Assembly: GCA_017481395.1 (NCBI GenBank)
Contig: JAFUPE010000072.1
Span: 1 to 29,549, forward strand
DNA length: 29,549 nt
Origin: Ruminococcus sp.
GTDB lineage: Bacteria > Bacillota_A > Clostridia > Oscillospirales > Acutalibacteraceae
Direction: 5' to 3'
Notes under the pieces: generated by a model
Database searches by the model: none
What the model saw: the letters and a program-made list of their open reading frames with translations, nothing else
What the model was told of the DNA's origin: nothing
Part shown: in pieces, positions 14,481 through 22,264 of the stretch
Position numbering within the stretch: position 1 is the stretch's first letter
How the letters are laid out: each line of letters begins with the position of its first letter
Position numbers and translations under genes: made by a program

Positions 14481-17057
14481 ATGAATAATAACCGTTTGCT
14501 TCGTTTTGTTTCTTTAATACTGGCAGTTATTGCGGCTTTATCGGTTTGTGCTGTTGCCTCAGTGTCTGCAACTGATGCCGATTATACCGTTGTAACTACC
14601 GACGCCGTACGGCTCAGGAGTACTCCCGAAATAAATGACGAAAACTTTATTACCACCCTTGGCGTTTCTGAAAGCCTTACTTTGATTGGTAACAGCTCAG
14701 ACGGTTGGGCAAATGTCAGACGAAGCAGTGGCGAAGAGGGGTATTGCTCGGTTGATTACCTTAGTGTTCCCGAAGCTTCGGACATTACTTTTACGGGTAT
14801 AACCACCGACGAGGTTAATTTCCGCCAAGGTCCGTCTACCGATTATCCGTCTAACGGACTTCTTCCCAAAGGACAGGAGTACATAGTTCTCGACAATACC
14901 AACGAAGCTTGGGTAAAGATTAAAATTGATGATACGCAAGGCTACGTTTACAGAACCTATGCTTTACTTAGCCTAACACTTAATACTCCCGAAGCAACAG
15001 AGCCTTCTGAGCCCGCCAAACCTTCTACTGAGGCAACAGAGCCTACAGAGGTTACGAAACCTTCCGAAGTACCCACCGAGCCTCAGCTTCCGACTTCACC
15101 CTCGGTAAATCCCCAGAGAACGCCTAATTGTTACTCTGCTTCTCTTTTGGAGGGCGACAGCCTTTTATCAAAAATCAAGCTTACAGGCGAATTTGTGTTA
15201 ACGGATAAAGAGCTAAGCCTTAACACAGGCGATACATATAAGCTTTCTCCGCTTATTCTCGGCGGCGGCATTGACGGCGTAATTACGTATAAAAGCTCTG
15301 ACAACTCTATAGCTACAGTTTCTAAAGGCGGTGTTATTACAGCCTTAACTGCAGGAAGTACCGAAATTTCGGCGTCATATGGAGGCAAAACCGCCATTTG
15401 TTCGGTGTCGGTAACAGGCGAGCCTTTTGTGCCCACAGAGCCTACCGACCCCGAGGTAACTGCTCCCACAACTACGGTGCCTCCTACCGAGAATAATACC
15501 TTTGAGCTTTCAGCTTCAAAGGCAAGCGTCGAAAAAGGCAACCTTTACGTACTTACTTCACCTATGGAAAATTCCCTCTGGTCAAGCAGTAACGAAAGTA
15601 TTGCAACCGTAAACGGTGGCTTGGTTACAGCCGTAAACGAAGGCGAGGCTATAATTACCGCCACAGCCGACGGTAAATCAGGCACTTGTATAATCACAGT
15701 TACCAAGGCAAGTACAGGGCTTTCTATCGAGTATTCTGAGGTTTCGGTTACAAGTGGCAAAACCTTTTACAACGGTGCAGCATCCTCTGCCTATATCAAT
15801 TGGACAAGCTCAGATACCTCAGTTGCCACTGTTTCAAACGGATTTATCACAGGTGTAGGTGAGGGTACAGCAGTAGTAACAGCTTACTCTGAAAAAGGCA
15901 CAAAAACCTGCTTGGTTACCGTCAAGTCGGCAGAGCCTGTTCGGTTTACCTATGCTTACCCCAATACTGCCGCAAAGAATGAAACCGTAAATCTTGTGGC
16001 AATTACCGATAAAACCCGCACAGCGGTGCAGTTTAAGATTGATATAAACGGAACGGTTAAAACCATTGATGCAACCTCGAAGAAAGCCGACGGTAACACT
16101 ATTATCTGGACCGGCACTACCGAAATTTCCGAGGCAGGCACCTTTAAGGTTACCGCTTATTCAAAGCTTGGTTCTAAGTTTTCTTCCTGCGATGACAGCA
16201 AAACCACTGTTTTTATAAGAGAAAACAAGGATTTGCTTAAGGAAACTAACGAGGACAGACGTGCAAGCGATAGTCTTATTTCTTTGCTTGCTTCCTTTGA
16301 GGGTTACGTGGGTAACGTATATTTTGACAACTTAGCGGGGGGCATTCCCACTTTAGGCTACGGCAAGGTGGTTTACGTTGGCGACAGCTTTTATAACGAT
16401 ATGACCAAAACCGAGGCATATGCTCAGCTTTATGATACTGTCAATAACGGCGGATATTCATCAAACGTAAACTCTTACCTCAGGTCACTGGATGCAAATT
16501 ATAATCAACAGCAATTTGACGCCTTGGTGTCTTTTGCATATAATATCGGTTATTACGGACTAAAGAGCGATTCCGAAATCCGTGCTCTGATTCTTGAAGC
16601 TAAGGAAAAGAAAGAGGTGCAAAACACCGACAAAAACGCCGCGTACGTTAATGGAACTCAGGTTAATTTCCGCAAGGGTGCGGGTACCGAGTTTGAAAGC
16701 CTCGGTTGGCTCAGCTACCCTGATACTCTTACCCTTGTTGATACAAAGCTTCACAATGACGTCTGGTATCATGTAAAAAGTTCCGACGGCAGAGAAGGCT
16801 ATATATACAAGGATTACGTTACCTTGGGTGTTCCTACGGTGGAAGGTGAAATTTACTTAAGCCTTATAGATAAAGCCGAGTTTACAAGGGTGATGCTCGA
16901 GTATCACCACGCAAGCTCTAACTGTATTTCGGGTCTTCTTTACCGCAGGGTTGACGAGCTTGACCTTTTCTACTACGGCGACTATGAACGAGACGGCGAC
17001 GAAAATCGCTTCGGATACTCCTTTGTCTGTGACAGGGACAAGTCCTTTAAGCTATAA
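14481..17057 (+). CDS. Secreted modular lysozyme: SH3 x2, Ig-like (Big_2) x3, GH24 split by a third SH3
   Basis: This 858-residue protein has a Sec signal peptide (residues 1-30) and two SH3b domains (about 32-170). A Thr/Pro/Glu-rich linker and three Big_2 Ig-like domains (about 260-510, each with a 'SSxxSIATV..G.ITA' core) follow. After another Ig-like module comes a GH24 phage-type lysozyme domain from about 595. Its catalytic Glu607 and Asp616 have the same nine-residue spacing as T4 lysozyme Glu11/Asp20, with a Thr near 624 before GYGK. A third SH3 domain (about 713-782) interrupts GH24, whose tail GLLYRRVDELDLF resumes near residue 825. It would cleave peptidoglycan at the surface. ATG at 14481 is chosen for AGGAGGT and the signal peptide. 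Confidence 0.9.
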   Translation: MNNNRLLRFVSLILAVIAALSVCAVASVSATDADYTVVTTDAVRLRSTPEINDENFITTLGVSESLTLIGNSSDGWANVRRSSGEEGYCSVDYLSVPEASDITFTGITTDEVNFRQGPSTDYPSNGLLPKGQEYIVLDNTNEAWVKIKIDDTQGYVYRTYALLSLTLNTPEATEPSEPAKPSTEATEPTEVTKPSEVPTEPQLPTSPSVNPQRTPNCYSASLLEGDSLLSKIKLTGEFVLTDKELSLNTGDTYKLSPLILGGGIDGVITYKSSDNSIATVSKGGVITALTAGSTEISASYGGKTAICSVSVTGEPFVPTEPTDPEVTAPTTTVPPTENNTFELSASKASVEKGNLYVLTSPMENSLWSSSNESIATVNGGLVTAVNEGEAIITATADGKSGTCIITVTKASTGLSIEYSEVSVTSGKTFYNGAASSAYINWTSSDTSVATVSNGFITGVGEGTAVVTAYSEKGTKTCLVTVKSAEPVRFTYAYPNTAAKNETVNLVAITDKTRTAVQFKIDINGTVKTIDATSKKADGNTIIWTGTTEISEAGTFKVTAYSKLGSKFSSCDDSKTTVFIRENKDLLKETNEDRRASDSLISLLASFEGYVGNVYFDNLAGGIPTLGYGKVVYVGDSFYNDMTKTEAYAQLYDTVNNGGYSSNVNSYLRSLDANYNQQQFDALVSFAYNIGYYGLKSDSEIRALILEAKEKKEVQNTDKNAAYVNGTQVNFRKGAGTEFESLGWLSYPDTLTLVDTKLHNDVWYHVKSSDGREGYIYKDYVTLGVPTVEGEIYLSLIDKAEFTRVMLEYHHASSNCISGLLYRRVDELDLFYYGDYERDGDENRFGYSFVCDRDKSFKL

Positions 17058-17071
17058 ACGGAGGAAATATT

Positions 17072-17872
17072 ATGAAAATCGGATTTATCGGAGCAGGCAA
17101 TATGGCTACTGCCATTATCGGCGGTCTTGTACGCTCCGGCTTCAGTAAAAAAGATATTTACATTTACGACATCTTTGCCGAAAAGCTCAGCACCTTTGGC
17201 GAAATGGGTTTAAGTGTTGCCCGGTCGGCACAGGAGCTTACAAAAGAGGCTGACATTATTGTTTTAGCCGTTAAGCCTCAGCAGTACGGCGAGGTTATCG
17301 AGGGTATTGCACCTGCTGCTGATATGGGCAAAACCTTTGTTTCCATAGCTGCAGGCATTACTGTGGAGTATGTGCGTAATAAACTGGGTTTAGATGTTCC
17401 TGTTGTAAGGGTTATGCCCAATACCCCTTTGCTTTTAGGCAAGGGTGCTACTGCACTTTCTCCCTCTGATAATGTAAGCGATGATGCTTTCGCCATGGTT
17501 AAAAGTATGTTCGCTTCTTCGGGTGTGGTAGAAATTCTGCCAGAAAGCTTAATGAACGCAGTTATCAGCGTCAACGGCTCAAGTCCTGCTTATATCTACC
17601 TTTTCGCCAAGGCTGTATGCGATAGTGCCGAGGCTCAGGGTATTGACAGGCAAGTGGCTATGAAGCTTTTTGCCGCTGTTTTAGAGGGCAGTGCCGAGAT
17701 GCTTCGTTCATCAGGTGACGACCCCGATACCCTTATTCAGAAGGTAAGCTCTAAGGGCGGCACCACAATTGCGGCTTTGGAGCGTCTTTATGCTCACGGC
17801 TTTGAGGGTGCTATAGATGACGCTATGCGTGCTTGTACACAGCGTGCACAGGAGCTTTCTGACGAGGCATAA
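17072..17872 (+). CDS. proC: Pyrroline-5-carboxylate reductase
   Basis: The 266-residue enzyme starts MKIGFIGAGNMATAIIGGL, the NAD(P)-binding Rossmann glycine motif of ProC. VVRVMPNTP lies near residue 110, the helical-domain signature SVNGSSPAYIYLF near 165, and VSSKGGTTIAALERL near 228. It catalyses the last step of proline synthesis, reducing pyrroline-5-carboxylate. Length is typical (about 270). The usual SGSGPAY motif reads NGSSPAY, a mild variation. GGAGG precedes the ATG; the gap to the lysozyme gene is only 14 bases, so they may be co-transcribed. Confidence 0.95.
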   Translation: MKIGFIGAGNMATAIIGGLVRSGFSKKDIYIYDIFAEKLSTFGEMGLSVARSAQELTKEADIIVLAVKPQQYGEVIEGIAPAADMGKTFVSIAAGITVEYVRNKLGLDVPVVRVMPNTPLLLGKGATALSPSDNVSDDAFAMVKSMFASSGVVEILPESLMNAVISVNGSSPAYIYLFAKAVCDSAEAQGIDRQVAMKLFAAVLEGSAEMLRSSGDDPDTLIQKVSSKGGTTIAALERLYAHGFEGAIDDAMRACTQRAQELSDEA

Positions 17873-17939
17873 TCATATTAACCGAGCTTTTTGCATAAAC
17901 TCTAATATCATAAGGACAACCTGATAAAGGAGTTTTAAA

Positions 17940-18599
17940 ATGAAAGGCGTTATATTATCTATTCCATCAAGAAGCAGACCCAAAATAGCAAGGCAAAGGC
18001 AATCTGCCGAGGTGTTCCTCAGAAGATACCTGTCAACTCTTATTTTTACCTTGTTTTTTACCGCAGGCATTATTTGGGGAGCTGTAGTTTCGGTTAAGGC
18101 TGAGGCTGACTTTTTGACGGATATGGATTTTCTGTTTACTACAAACCTGCAGTCAAGACTTTCTCAGGGGATGCTTTCCTCTTTTGCGGCACATTTTGCA
18201 TCTAACTTTATATTTTTCACCGCGGCGGCTCTTTGCGGACTTTCGCCATGGGGTGTAGGGGTTTTGCCTTTTATTGTTGCCTTCAAGGGCTTTGGCACGG
18301 GACTTTCTGCGGCGTATCTAATAAGTGCTTACGGGGTAAAGGGACTCGGTTTTTACATAGTAGTTGTCCTTCCCGGTACATTTTTGTTTTCGTTGGCACT
18401 GCTTTTTATGTCGGCACATTGTGCCTCTATGTCTTTAAGACTTGCAAGGCTCTTGTTTGTCAAGGGCGAGGGTGCGGTGCCTGTTACGGTGTACGTTAAA
18501 AATTATTTGTTCAGGTGCTCCTATTATCTGCTTTTCTCGGCGGTAGGGGCAGTGTGTGACATGCTTTTCTGGAGCTTTGTGTCAGGGCTCTTTTTCTAA
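17940..18599 (+). CDS. SpoIIM-like membrane protein
   Basis: The 219-residue protein has a basic N-terminus and about five hydrophobic segments. The motif FKGFGTGLSAAYLISAYGVKG and the following VVLPGTFLF near residues 115-155 resemble the stage II sporulation protein M family. SpoIIM works with SpoIID and SpoIIP in peptidoglycan remodelling during engulfment. The identity is from motif resemblance only. AAAGGAG is the ribosome-binding site. The neighbouring gene downstream is another membrane protein 21 bases away. Confidence 0.65.
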   Translation: MKGVILSIPSRSRPKIARQRQSAEVFLRRYLSTLIFTLFFTAGIIWGAVVSVKAEADFLTDMDFLFTTNLQSRLSQGMLSSFAAHFASNFIFFTAAALCGLSPWGVGVLPFIVAFKGFGTGLSAAYLISAYGVKGLGFYIVVVLPGTFLFSLALLFMSAHCASMSLRLARLLFVKGEGAVPVTVYVKNYLFRCSYYLLFSAVGAVCDMLFWSFVSGLFF

Positions 18600-18620
18600 A
18601 ACTCTCAGAGGATGTGTAAA

Positions 18621-19583
18621 ATGACAACTGAAAGAAAAAAGATGGGTTTTGAAAAATTTTTATCTACTTATTTTTCAAAGCTTGGAAAGTTTACGTTAGT
18701 TAATCTTATTTTTGCGCTACCTTTTGCTGTTTCGGTGGTGCTTTGCTATCTTTTGTGCAGGTTTTTATTGCCGAACCTGACTATGGTAATTTTGCCGCTT
18801 GCTCTGATTTTGTCGGCTCCATTTTATTCGGGAGTAGTTGTGGTAAGTAAAAATATTTACTATGATGAAATTAATTTCGGAATTTTCAAGGCGTTTTTAT
18901 CTGCCGTAAAGAACAATTTCAAGGCTTATCTGGTTCATGGCGTTGTTGCGTATCTGGCTTTTGTAGGCTGTTATCATGGCATTGTCATTTATAATCTTTT
19001 TGCAAAGTCCAGCGGAATATTTTATGTAATGGTATTTGTGTCTGTTCTTTTAGCTTTATTTCTGTTGTTCCTTCTGTACGGAGCTCCTTTGATGAGTGCG
19101 TTCTTTGATTTGAAGCTTAAGGATGTTTACAAAAATAGCCTGCTTATGACCTTCGGCGAGCTTAAGTCTAACTTTTTTGCGACTGTAGGCTTGGTTGCTT
19201 ACCTTGCGGTTTTAAGCTTGCCTGTTATGCTTTTTGGCTTGCTTTCTCACGTTTGGGGCGAGGCGGTTAGCGTATATGTGATTTTTGCTTATATAGCACT
19301 TGCGTTGCTTTTGCTTGTGCCCTCAGGGGTCTCGTCAATTATTACAGCTTGCCTGTATCCTAATATGAAACACGTAATTTCAGGTGAGGCAAAAGCTACC
19401 ATCGAGGCTATACGTAAAGAAGATGAAGAAGCACAGAAAGCTGCAGAAGAGCCTGACTATTCTGATTTTGATGTTGAAGCTCTCAGTAAAAGCACTGGCG
19501 AATATGTTTTTTATAACGGAAAAATGATAAAGAAAAGTGTTATTCTTGACGAGTTAAAGGAAAGAGGTAAAGAAAATGAGTGA
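18621..19583 (+). CDS. DUF624/YesL-like membrane protein
   Basis: The 320-residue protein has about six hydrophobic segments in the first 250 residues, then an acidic, charged cytoplasmic tail (KEDEEAQKAAEEPDYSDFD). The N-terminus, with FEKFLSTYFSKLGKFTLVNLI before the first membrane helix, resembles DUF624/YesL proteins of Firmicutes. Its role is unknown. ATG at 18621 is chosen because AGAGG lies nine bases before it; the ATG at 18612 has no space. It overlaps the next gene by eight bases, implying coupled translation. Confidence 0.6.
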   Translation: MTTERKKMGFEKFLSTYFSKLGKFTLVNLIFALPFAVSVVLCYLLCRFLLPNLTMVILPLALILSAPFYSGVVVVSKNIYYDEINFGIFKAFLSAVKNNFKAYLVHGVVAYLAFVGCYHGIVIYNLFAKSSGIFYVMVFVSVLLALFLLFLLYGAPLMSAFFDLKLKDVYKNSLLMTFGELKSNFFATVGLVAYLAVLSLPVMLFGLLSHVWGEAVSVYVIFAYIALALLLLVPSGVSSIITACLYPNMKHVISGEAKATIEAIRKEDEEAQKAAEEPDYSDFDVEALSKSTGEYVFYNGKMIKKSVILDELKERGKENE

Positions 19584-20160
19584 AAAAAGAAAAAGCACCC
19601 CTAAAGCAAAGGTGCTTACAGTTGTACTTTTGGTGCTCTTTTTAGGTTCCTGTGCAACTCTTGTTTTTGCAGTATGTACAGATATTTTGGGTATAAACAG
19701 CAACACGACCCCCACCGACCCTGTTGCTACAACCGATATTTATGTTACTGAAAATATAACTACAGTAAATACAGAGGTGTTGCCATCAACAACTGTACCA
19801 TTAACAACTGTCGCCGAAAGTGATGAAGCAGATTTGTGCTTTGCGGAAAAATATAAAATCACTTCTGTATGCGACGAAAATGGTGACGAGATGGATTTAA
19901 GGGTTGCTTTTGGCAACAGCTTCAGAGAGGGATACGTAGAGTTTGACTCGGACAGATTTTTCATAGGACTGACTGTACAGGGACCTCCTGAAAATTACGG
20001 TGGAACGTATAAATTTATATCAGATTCAGAAGTAGAACTGAGATATGACAACTCTGCTATCAAATCTGCTTTTATAAAAGACGTTGATGATGCAGGCTTT
20101 GTTACAGAAATTGACGTAACTATGTCCAGCGATTTTGTTATAACCTGTGTACTTTATTAA
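19576..20160 (+). CDS. Membrane-anchored protein with Thr-rich stalk, unknown
   Basis: This 194-residue protein has a lysine-rich start, one membrane segment (about residues 12-35), a Thr/Val/Pro-rich stalk to about residue 80, and a C-terminal beta-rich domain of about 110 residues (FAEKYKITSVCDENGDEMDL, later GGTYKFISDSEVELRYDN). I do not recognise the domain; the alternation of strands is lipocalin-like. It follows the DUF624-like gene in an eight-base overlap and ends with a four-base tail-to-tail overlap with the minus-strand gene at 20157. A surface role is inferred. Confidence 0.68.
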   Translation: MSEKRKSTPKAKVLTVVLLVLFLGSCATLVFAVCTDILGINSNTTPTDPVATTDIYVTENITTVNTEVLPSTTVPLTTVAESDEADLCFAEKYKITSVCDENGDEMDLRVAFGNSFREGYVEFDSDRFFIGLTVQGPPENYGGTYKFISDSEVELRYDNSAIKSAFIKDVDDAGFVTEIDVTMSSDFVITCVLY

Positions 20161-20396
20161 GAGTTTTCTTTCGCATCTACAAACCAGCGGTTTTCTTCTA
20201 AAAACAAATACCGCTGAGCACCTAAAATTCTGCAAGTATAACGAATTCCCATGCCGCCCGCTTTAAGCGAGGCGGCATATCTTACGTCAGTAACTCTGTC
20301 TATATCAAAGCTTCTGCCGTCGTTCCAGTGGATTTTAAGTGGCAGTAGATTGCCGTCGGGGTCAAACCTTGCGGTTACAGATATGTATTGTTTCAT
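20157..20396 (-). CDS. Small conserved protein associated with dinB
   Basis: The 79-residue protein MKQYISVTARFDPDGNLLPL, with later IHWNDGRSFDIDRV, SLKAGGMGIRYTCRI and YLFLEENRWFV, is beta-rich and soluble. The spacing of aromatic and glycine residues suggests a small barrel. It lies 92 bases after dinB on the same strand, separated by a dispersed repeat. Small genes next to Y-family polymerases are known in other phyla (for example DUF6504 beside actinobacterial dinB), so an accessory repair role is a reasonable but unproven guess. Confidence 0.7.
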   Translation of the reverse strand: MKQYISVTARFDPDGNLLPLKIHWNDGRSFDIDRVTDVRYAASLKAGGMGIRYTCRILGAQRYLFLEENRWFVDAKENS

Positions 20397-20414
20397 ATTT
20401 TACTCATTCCCAAA

Positions 20415-20485
20415 ACCCGCCGTTGACGTAATGCGGGAGTTATATTAACTTTTCCGTAGGCAGAACTGCCCACCGTGGCTAACGG
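20415..20485 (-). repeat. Dispersed ~70-bp repeat, copy 3
   Basis: The 18-base head CCGTTAGCCACGGTGGGC and the tail TCAACGGCGGGT match copies 1 and 2. It begins three bases after the dinB stop in the same orientation. The following TTTT makes the last stem (CCCGC/GCGGG) terminator-like. Confidence 0.8.
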
Positions 20486-20488
20486 TGG

Positions 20489-21727
20489 CTAACCAAAATA
20501 ACCTACGGGATGAACTGTGTGTTCTTCCTTAGGCGAAAATCCCGAAAGCTTTCTGTCTGCAAGAAGTATGGCAGGGCGTACACAGTACGTGCCAAACCTC
20601 TTTTTTAGCACATCGATAGAGCTGTCTAAGGCACTTTGCCTTGTACGCTCTTTTTCGTTTCTCAGCAGGCTGAGCTGCCGGGCTTCTATGCAAGGCTTGA
20701 AATCGCTTAAGGAAATCCCAATGCTTCTTAAAGGTTTTTCAAAGCTGTAGTTGGATTTTATCAGCTTTAATGCCGCACAAAGGATTTCGGTGCTTATATT
20801 GGTAGGGTCTATTTTGCATTGGCGTGTTATGGTCATCAGGGTGTTGTCCCTAAGGCTTACGGTTACAGTGCCTGCAGTCAAATCCTGCTCACGCATTCTT
20901 CTGCAAACACTGTCAGAAAGTACGTTCATAACGATTTTTGCATCTTCAAAATTCACAAGGTCTCTGGGACTTGTGGTAGAATTACCTATGGATTTTGGTG
21001 TGTTTACAAAGCCTAATGCCTTAACGGGCGACATATCAAGTCCGTTTGAAAAGGTGTGCAGTGTGTCTGCCCACTTGCCGAAATTGGATTTAAGTATAGG
21101 GTAGGGGAATGCGGCAAGCTCGCCTATGGTGAAAATCCCCATAGCGTTAAGCTTTTTCTTTGTTGACCTTCCTACGCTCAGCAAATCTTCTACAGGTAAT
21201 CTCCACACGATGCTCTTAAAATTTTGGTCTGTAATTACGGTTACCGCGTCGGGCTTTTTGTAGTCTGAGCCAAGCTTTGCAAAAATTTTATTAAAGCTTA
21301 CGCCTATGCTTACGGTTATTCCCAGCTCATATTTAATACGGCGTCTTATTTCGTCGGCGACGGCCGCGGCCTCTTCAAAGCTACTTACGCAGCCTGTCAA
21401 ATCCACCCATGACTCATCAATGCCAAAGGGCTCAATGCGGTCTGAGTAGTTGCTGTAAATCCTTGTTGCTTCTTTTGAAAACCTTATGTACCTGTCAAAA
21501 TGAGGATTAACTGTTACAAGCCGGGGGCATTTTTCCACAGCCTGCCATATAGCCTCGCCTGTTTTAACGTTGAATTTTTTTGCGATTTCGTTTTTAGCAA
21601 GAATAATACCATGACGCATATCTGTGTCGCCGCAGACCGCAACAGGCTTATTTCTTATTTCGGGATTGTAAAGACATTCCACGCTTGCGAAAAATCCGTT
21701 ACAATCAGAATGCAGTATGTACCTCAT
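20489..21727 (-). CDS. dinB: DNA polymerase IV (Y-family, SOS-inducible)
   Basis: The 412-residue protein begins MRYILHSDCNGFFASVE, with the first catalytic Asp. It has PVAVCGD in the fingers and GIDESWVDLTG, where the second metal Asp/Glu pair is normally S-I-D-E. Helix-hairpin-helix segments are near residue 180 (VEDLLSVGRSTKKKLNAMGI), followed by a little-finger domain. It performs translesion synthesis. The ATG at 21727 has GAGG five bases upstream; a TTG at 21754 has no convincing site. Its promoter carries a LexA-type box, so induction by DNA damage is expected. Confidence 0.95.
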   Translation of the reverse strand: MRYILHSDCNGFFASVECLYNPEIRNKPVAVCGDTDMRHGIILAKNEIAKKFNVKTGEAIWQAVEKCPRLVTVNPHFDRYIRFSKEATRIYSNYSDRIEPFGIDESWVDLTGCVSSFEEAAAVADEIRRRIKYELGITVSIGVSFNKIFAKLGSDYKKPDAVTVITDQNFKSIVWRLPVEDLLSVGRSTKKKLNAMGIFTIGELAAFPYPILKSNFGKWADTLHTFSNGLDMSPVKALGFVNTPKSIGNSTTSPRDLVNFEDAKIVMNVLSDSVCRRMREQDLTAGTVTVSLRDNTLMTITRQCKIDPTNISTEILCAALKLIKSNYSFEKPLRSIGISLSDFKPCIEARQLSLLRNEKERTRQSALDSSIDVLKKRFGTYCVRPAILLADRKLSGFSPKEEHTVHPVGYFG

Positions 21728-21770
21728 AAAAGCCTCAGAATTTAAACCAAACAAATGTTCTTACAAAGGT

Positions 21771-21799
21771 ATTATAGAACAGGTGTTCGAAAATGTCAA
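21771..21799 (-). promoter_or_regulatory. dinB promoter with LexA (SOS) box in the spacer
   Basis: On the minus strand a perfect TTGACA and TATAAT are separated by 17 bases. The spacer ends with GAACACCTGTTC (21777-21788), a palindromic GAAC-N4-GTTC as in Gram-positive LexA boxes. A bound repressor would block RNA polymerase directly. Confidence 0.88.
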
Positions 21800-21869
21800 T
21801 ATATTCCTTTAAAATTTCTGTAACAATTTTTTACCCGACAGTATATTATGCAGTATAGGGGTGAGGTAA

Positions 21870-22013
21870 ATGAAACAGAAAAGTGCAGGCTGTGTACTAT
21901 CATTTGCGGCAGGGCTTTTGGTTGCAAGTCTCTTACCCTGCGAGTTCGTGGTGGTTGTTGCTGCCATAACAATTATTATAATATGTTTTATTTTCAGGAG
22001 GCGTAGAGTTTGA
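21870..22013 (+). CDS. Small single-pass membrane protein upstream of spoVM
   Basis: The 47-residue reading frame starts MKQKSAGCVLSFAAGLL, has two closely spaced hydrophobic stretches around 'LPCEF', and ends in an Arg-rich tail (FRRRRV). GTGAGG precedes the ATG. The stop TGA overlaps the TTG start of the SpoVM-like gene by two bases, so the two are coupled. Similar tiny Gly/Ala-Leu-rich membrane proteins occur next to spoVM in clostridia as far as I recall; the function is unknown. Confidence 0.7.
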   Translation: MKQKSAGCVLSFAAGLLVASLLPCEFVVVVAAITIIIICFIFRRRRV

Positions 22014-22102
22014 AAATCGTACTTATCGAAAATCCTAAGTTCATATCCTTCTTCCTTCGCAAAATTTACGGCATCAAAAAGCAAAAGCCACAGCAAATCT
22101 AA
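22010..22102 (+). CDS. spoVM: Stage V sporulation protein SpoVM-like peptide
   Basis: This 30-residue peptide, MKIVLIENPKFISFFLRKIY plus a Lys-rich tail, fits the SpoVM pattern MK-x4-x2-P-K-F-x4-R with proline at position 9 and PKF at 9-11, exactly as in Bacillus subtilis SpoVM. SpoVM is an amphipathic helix that recognises positive membrane curvature on the forespore and anchors SpoIVA for coat assembly. It starts at TTG, overlaps the upstream small gene by four bases, with AGGAGG about ten bases ahead, and is followed by a terminator. It is too short for ordinary gene calling. Confidence 0.85.
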   Translation: MKIVLIENPKFISFFLRKIYGIKKQKPQQI

Positions 22103-22106
22103 AGAA

Positions 22107-22136
22107 AGGGCAGATAAAATCTGCTCTTTTTTCATT
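22107..22136 (+). terminator. Terminator of the spoVM pair
   Basis: GGGCAGAT pairs with ATCTGCTC (one G-T) around an AAA loop and is followed by TTTTTT. It starts five bases after the spoVM stop. Confidence 0.88.
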
Positions 22137-22204
22137 TTCAAAATAAAAAGGCACTAAGTGTATGGTTAAAAATTATCTAAATGTAGAAAAATTATCTTTT
22201 TCTA

Positions 22205-22233
22205 TTGTAATTTCCATTATTTGCTGATATTAT
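22205..22233 (+). promoter_or_regulatory. Promoter of the dockerin/CBM26 gene
   Basis: TTGTAA, a 17-base spacer and TATTAT lie 31 bases before the ATG. Confidence 0.6.
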
Positions 22234-22264
22234 GTAATTGAATTTTAAAAGGAGGAAATTAACT

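Noticed and set aside
15131..15541. 136-residue minus-strand open frame within the lysozyme gene
   Set aside because: It mirrors the Ig-like domains in the opposite frame and has no start signal.
21809..22141. 110-residue minus-strand open frame
   Set aside because: It is antisense to the small membrane gene and spoVM, which have ribosome-binding sites, coupling and a terminator in the other direction.
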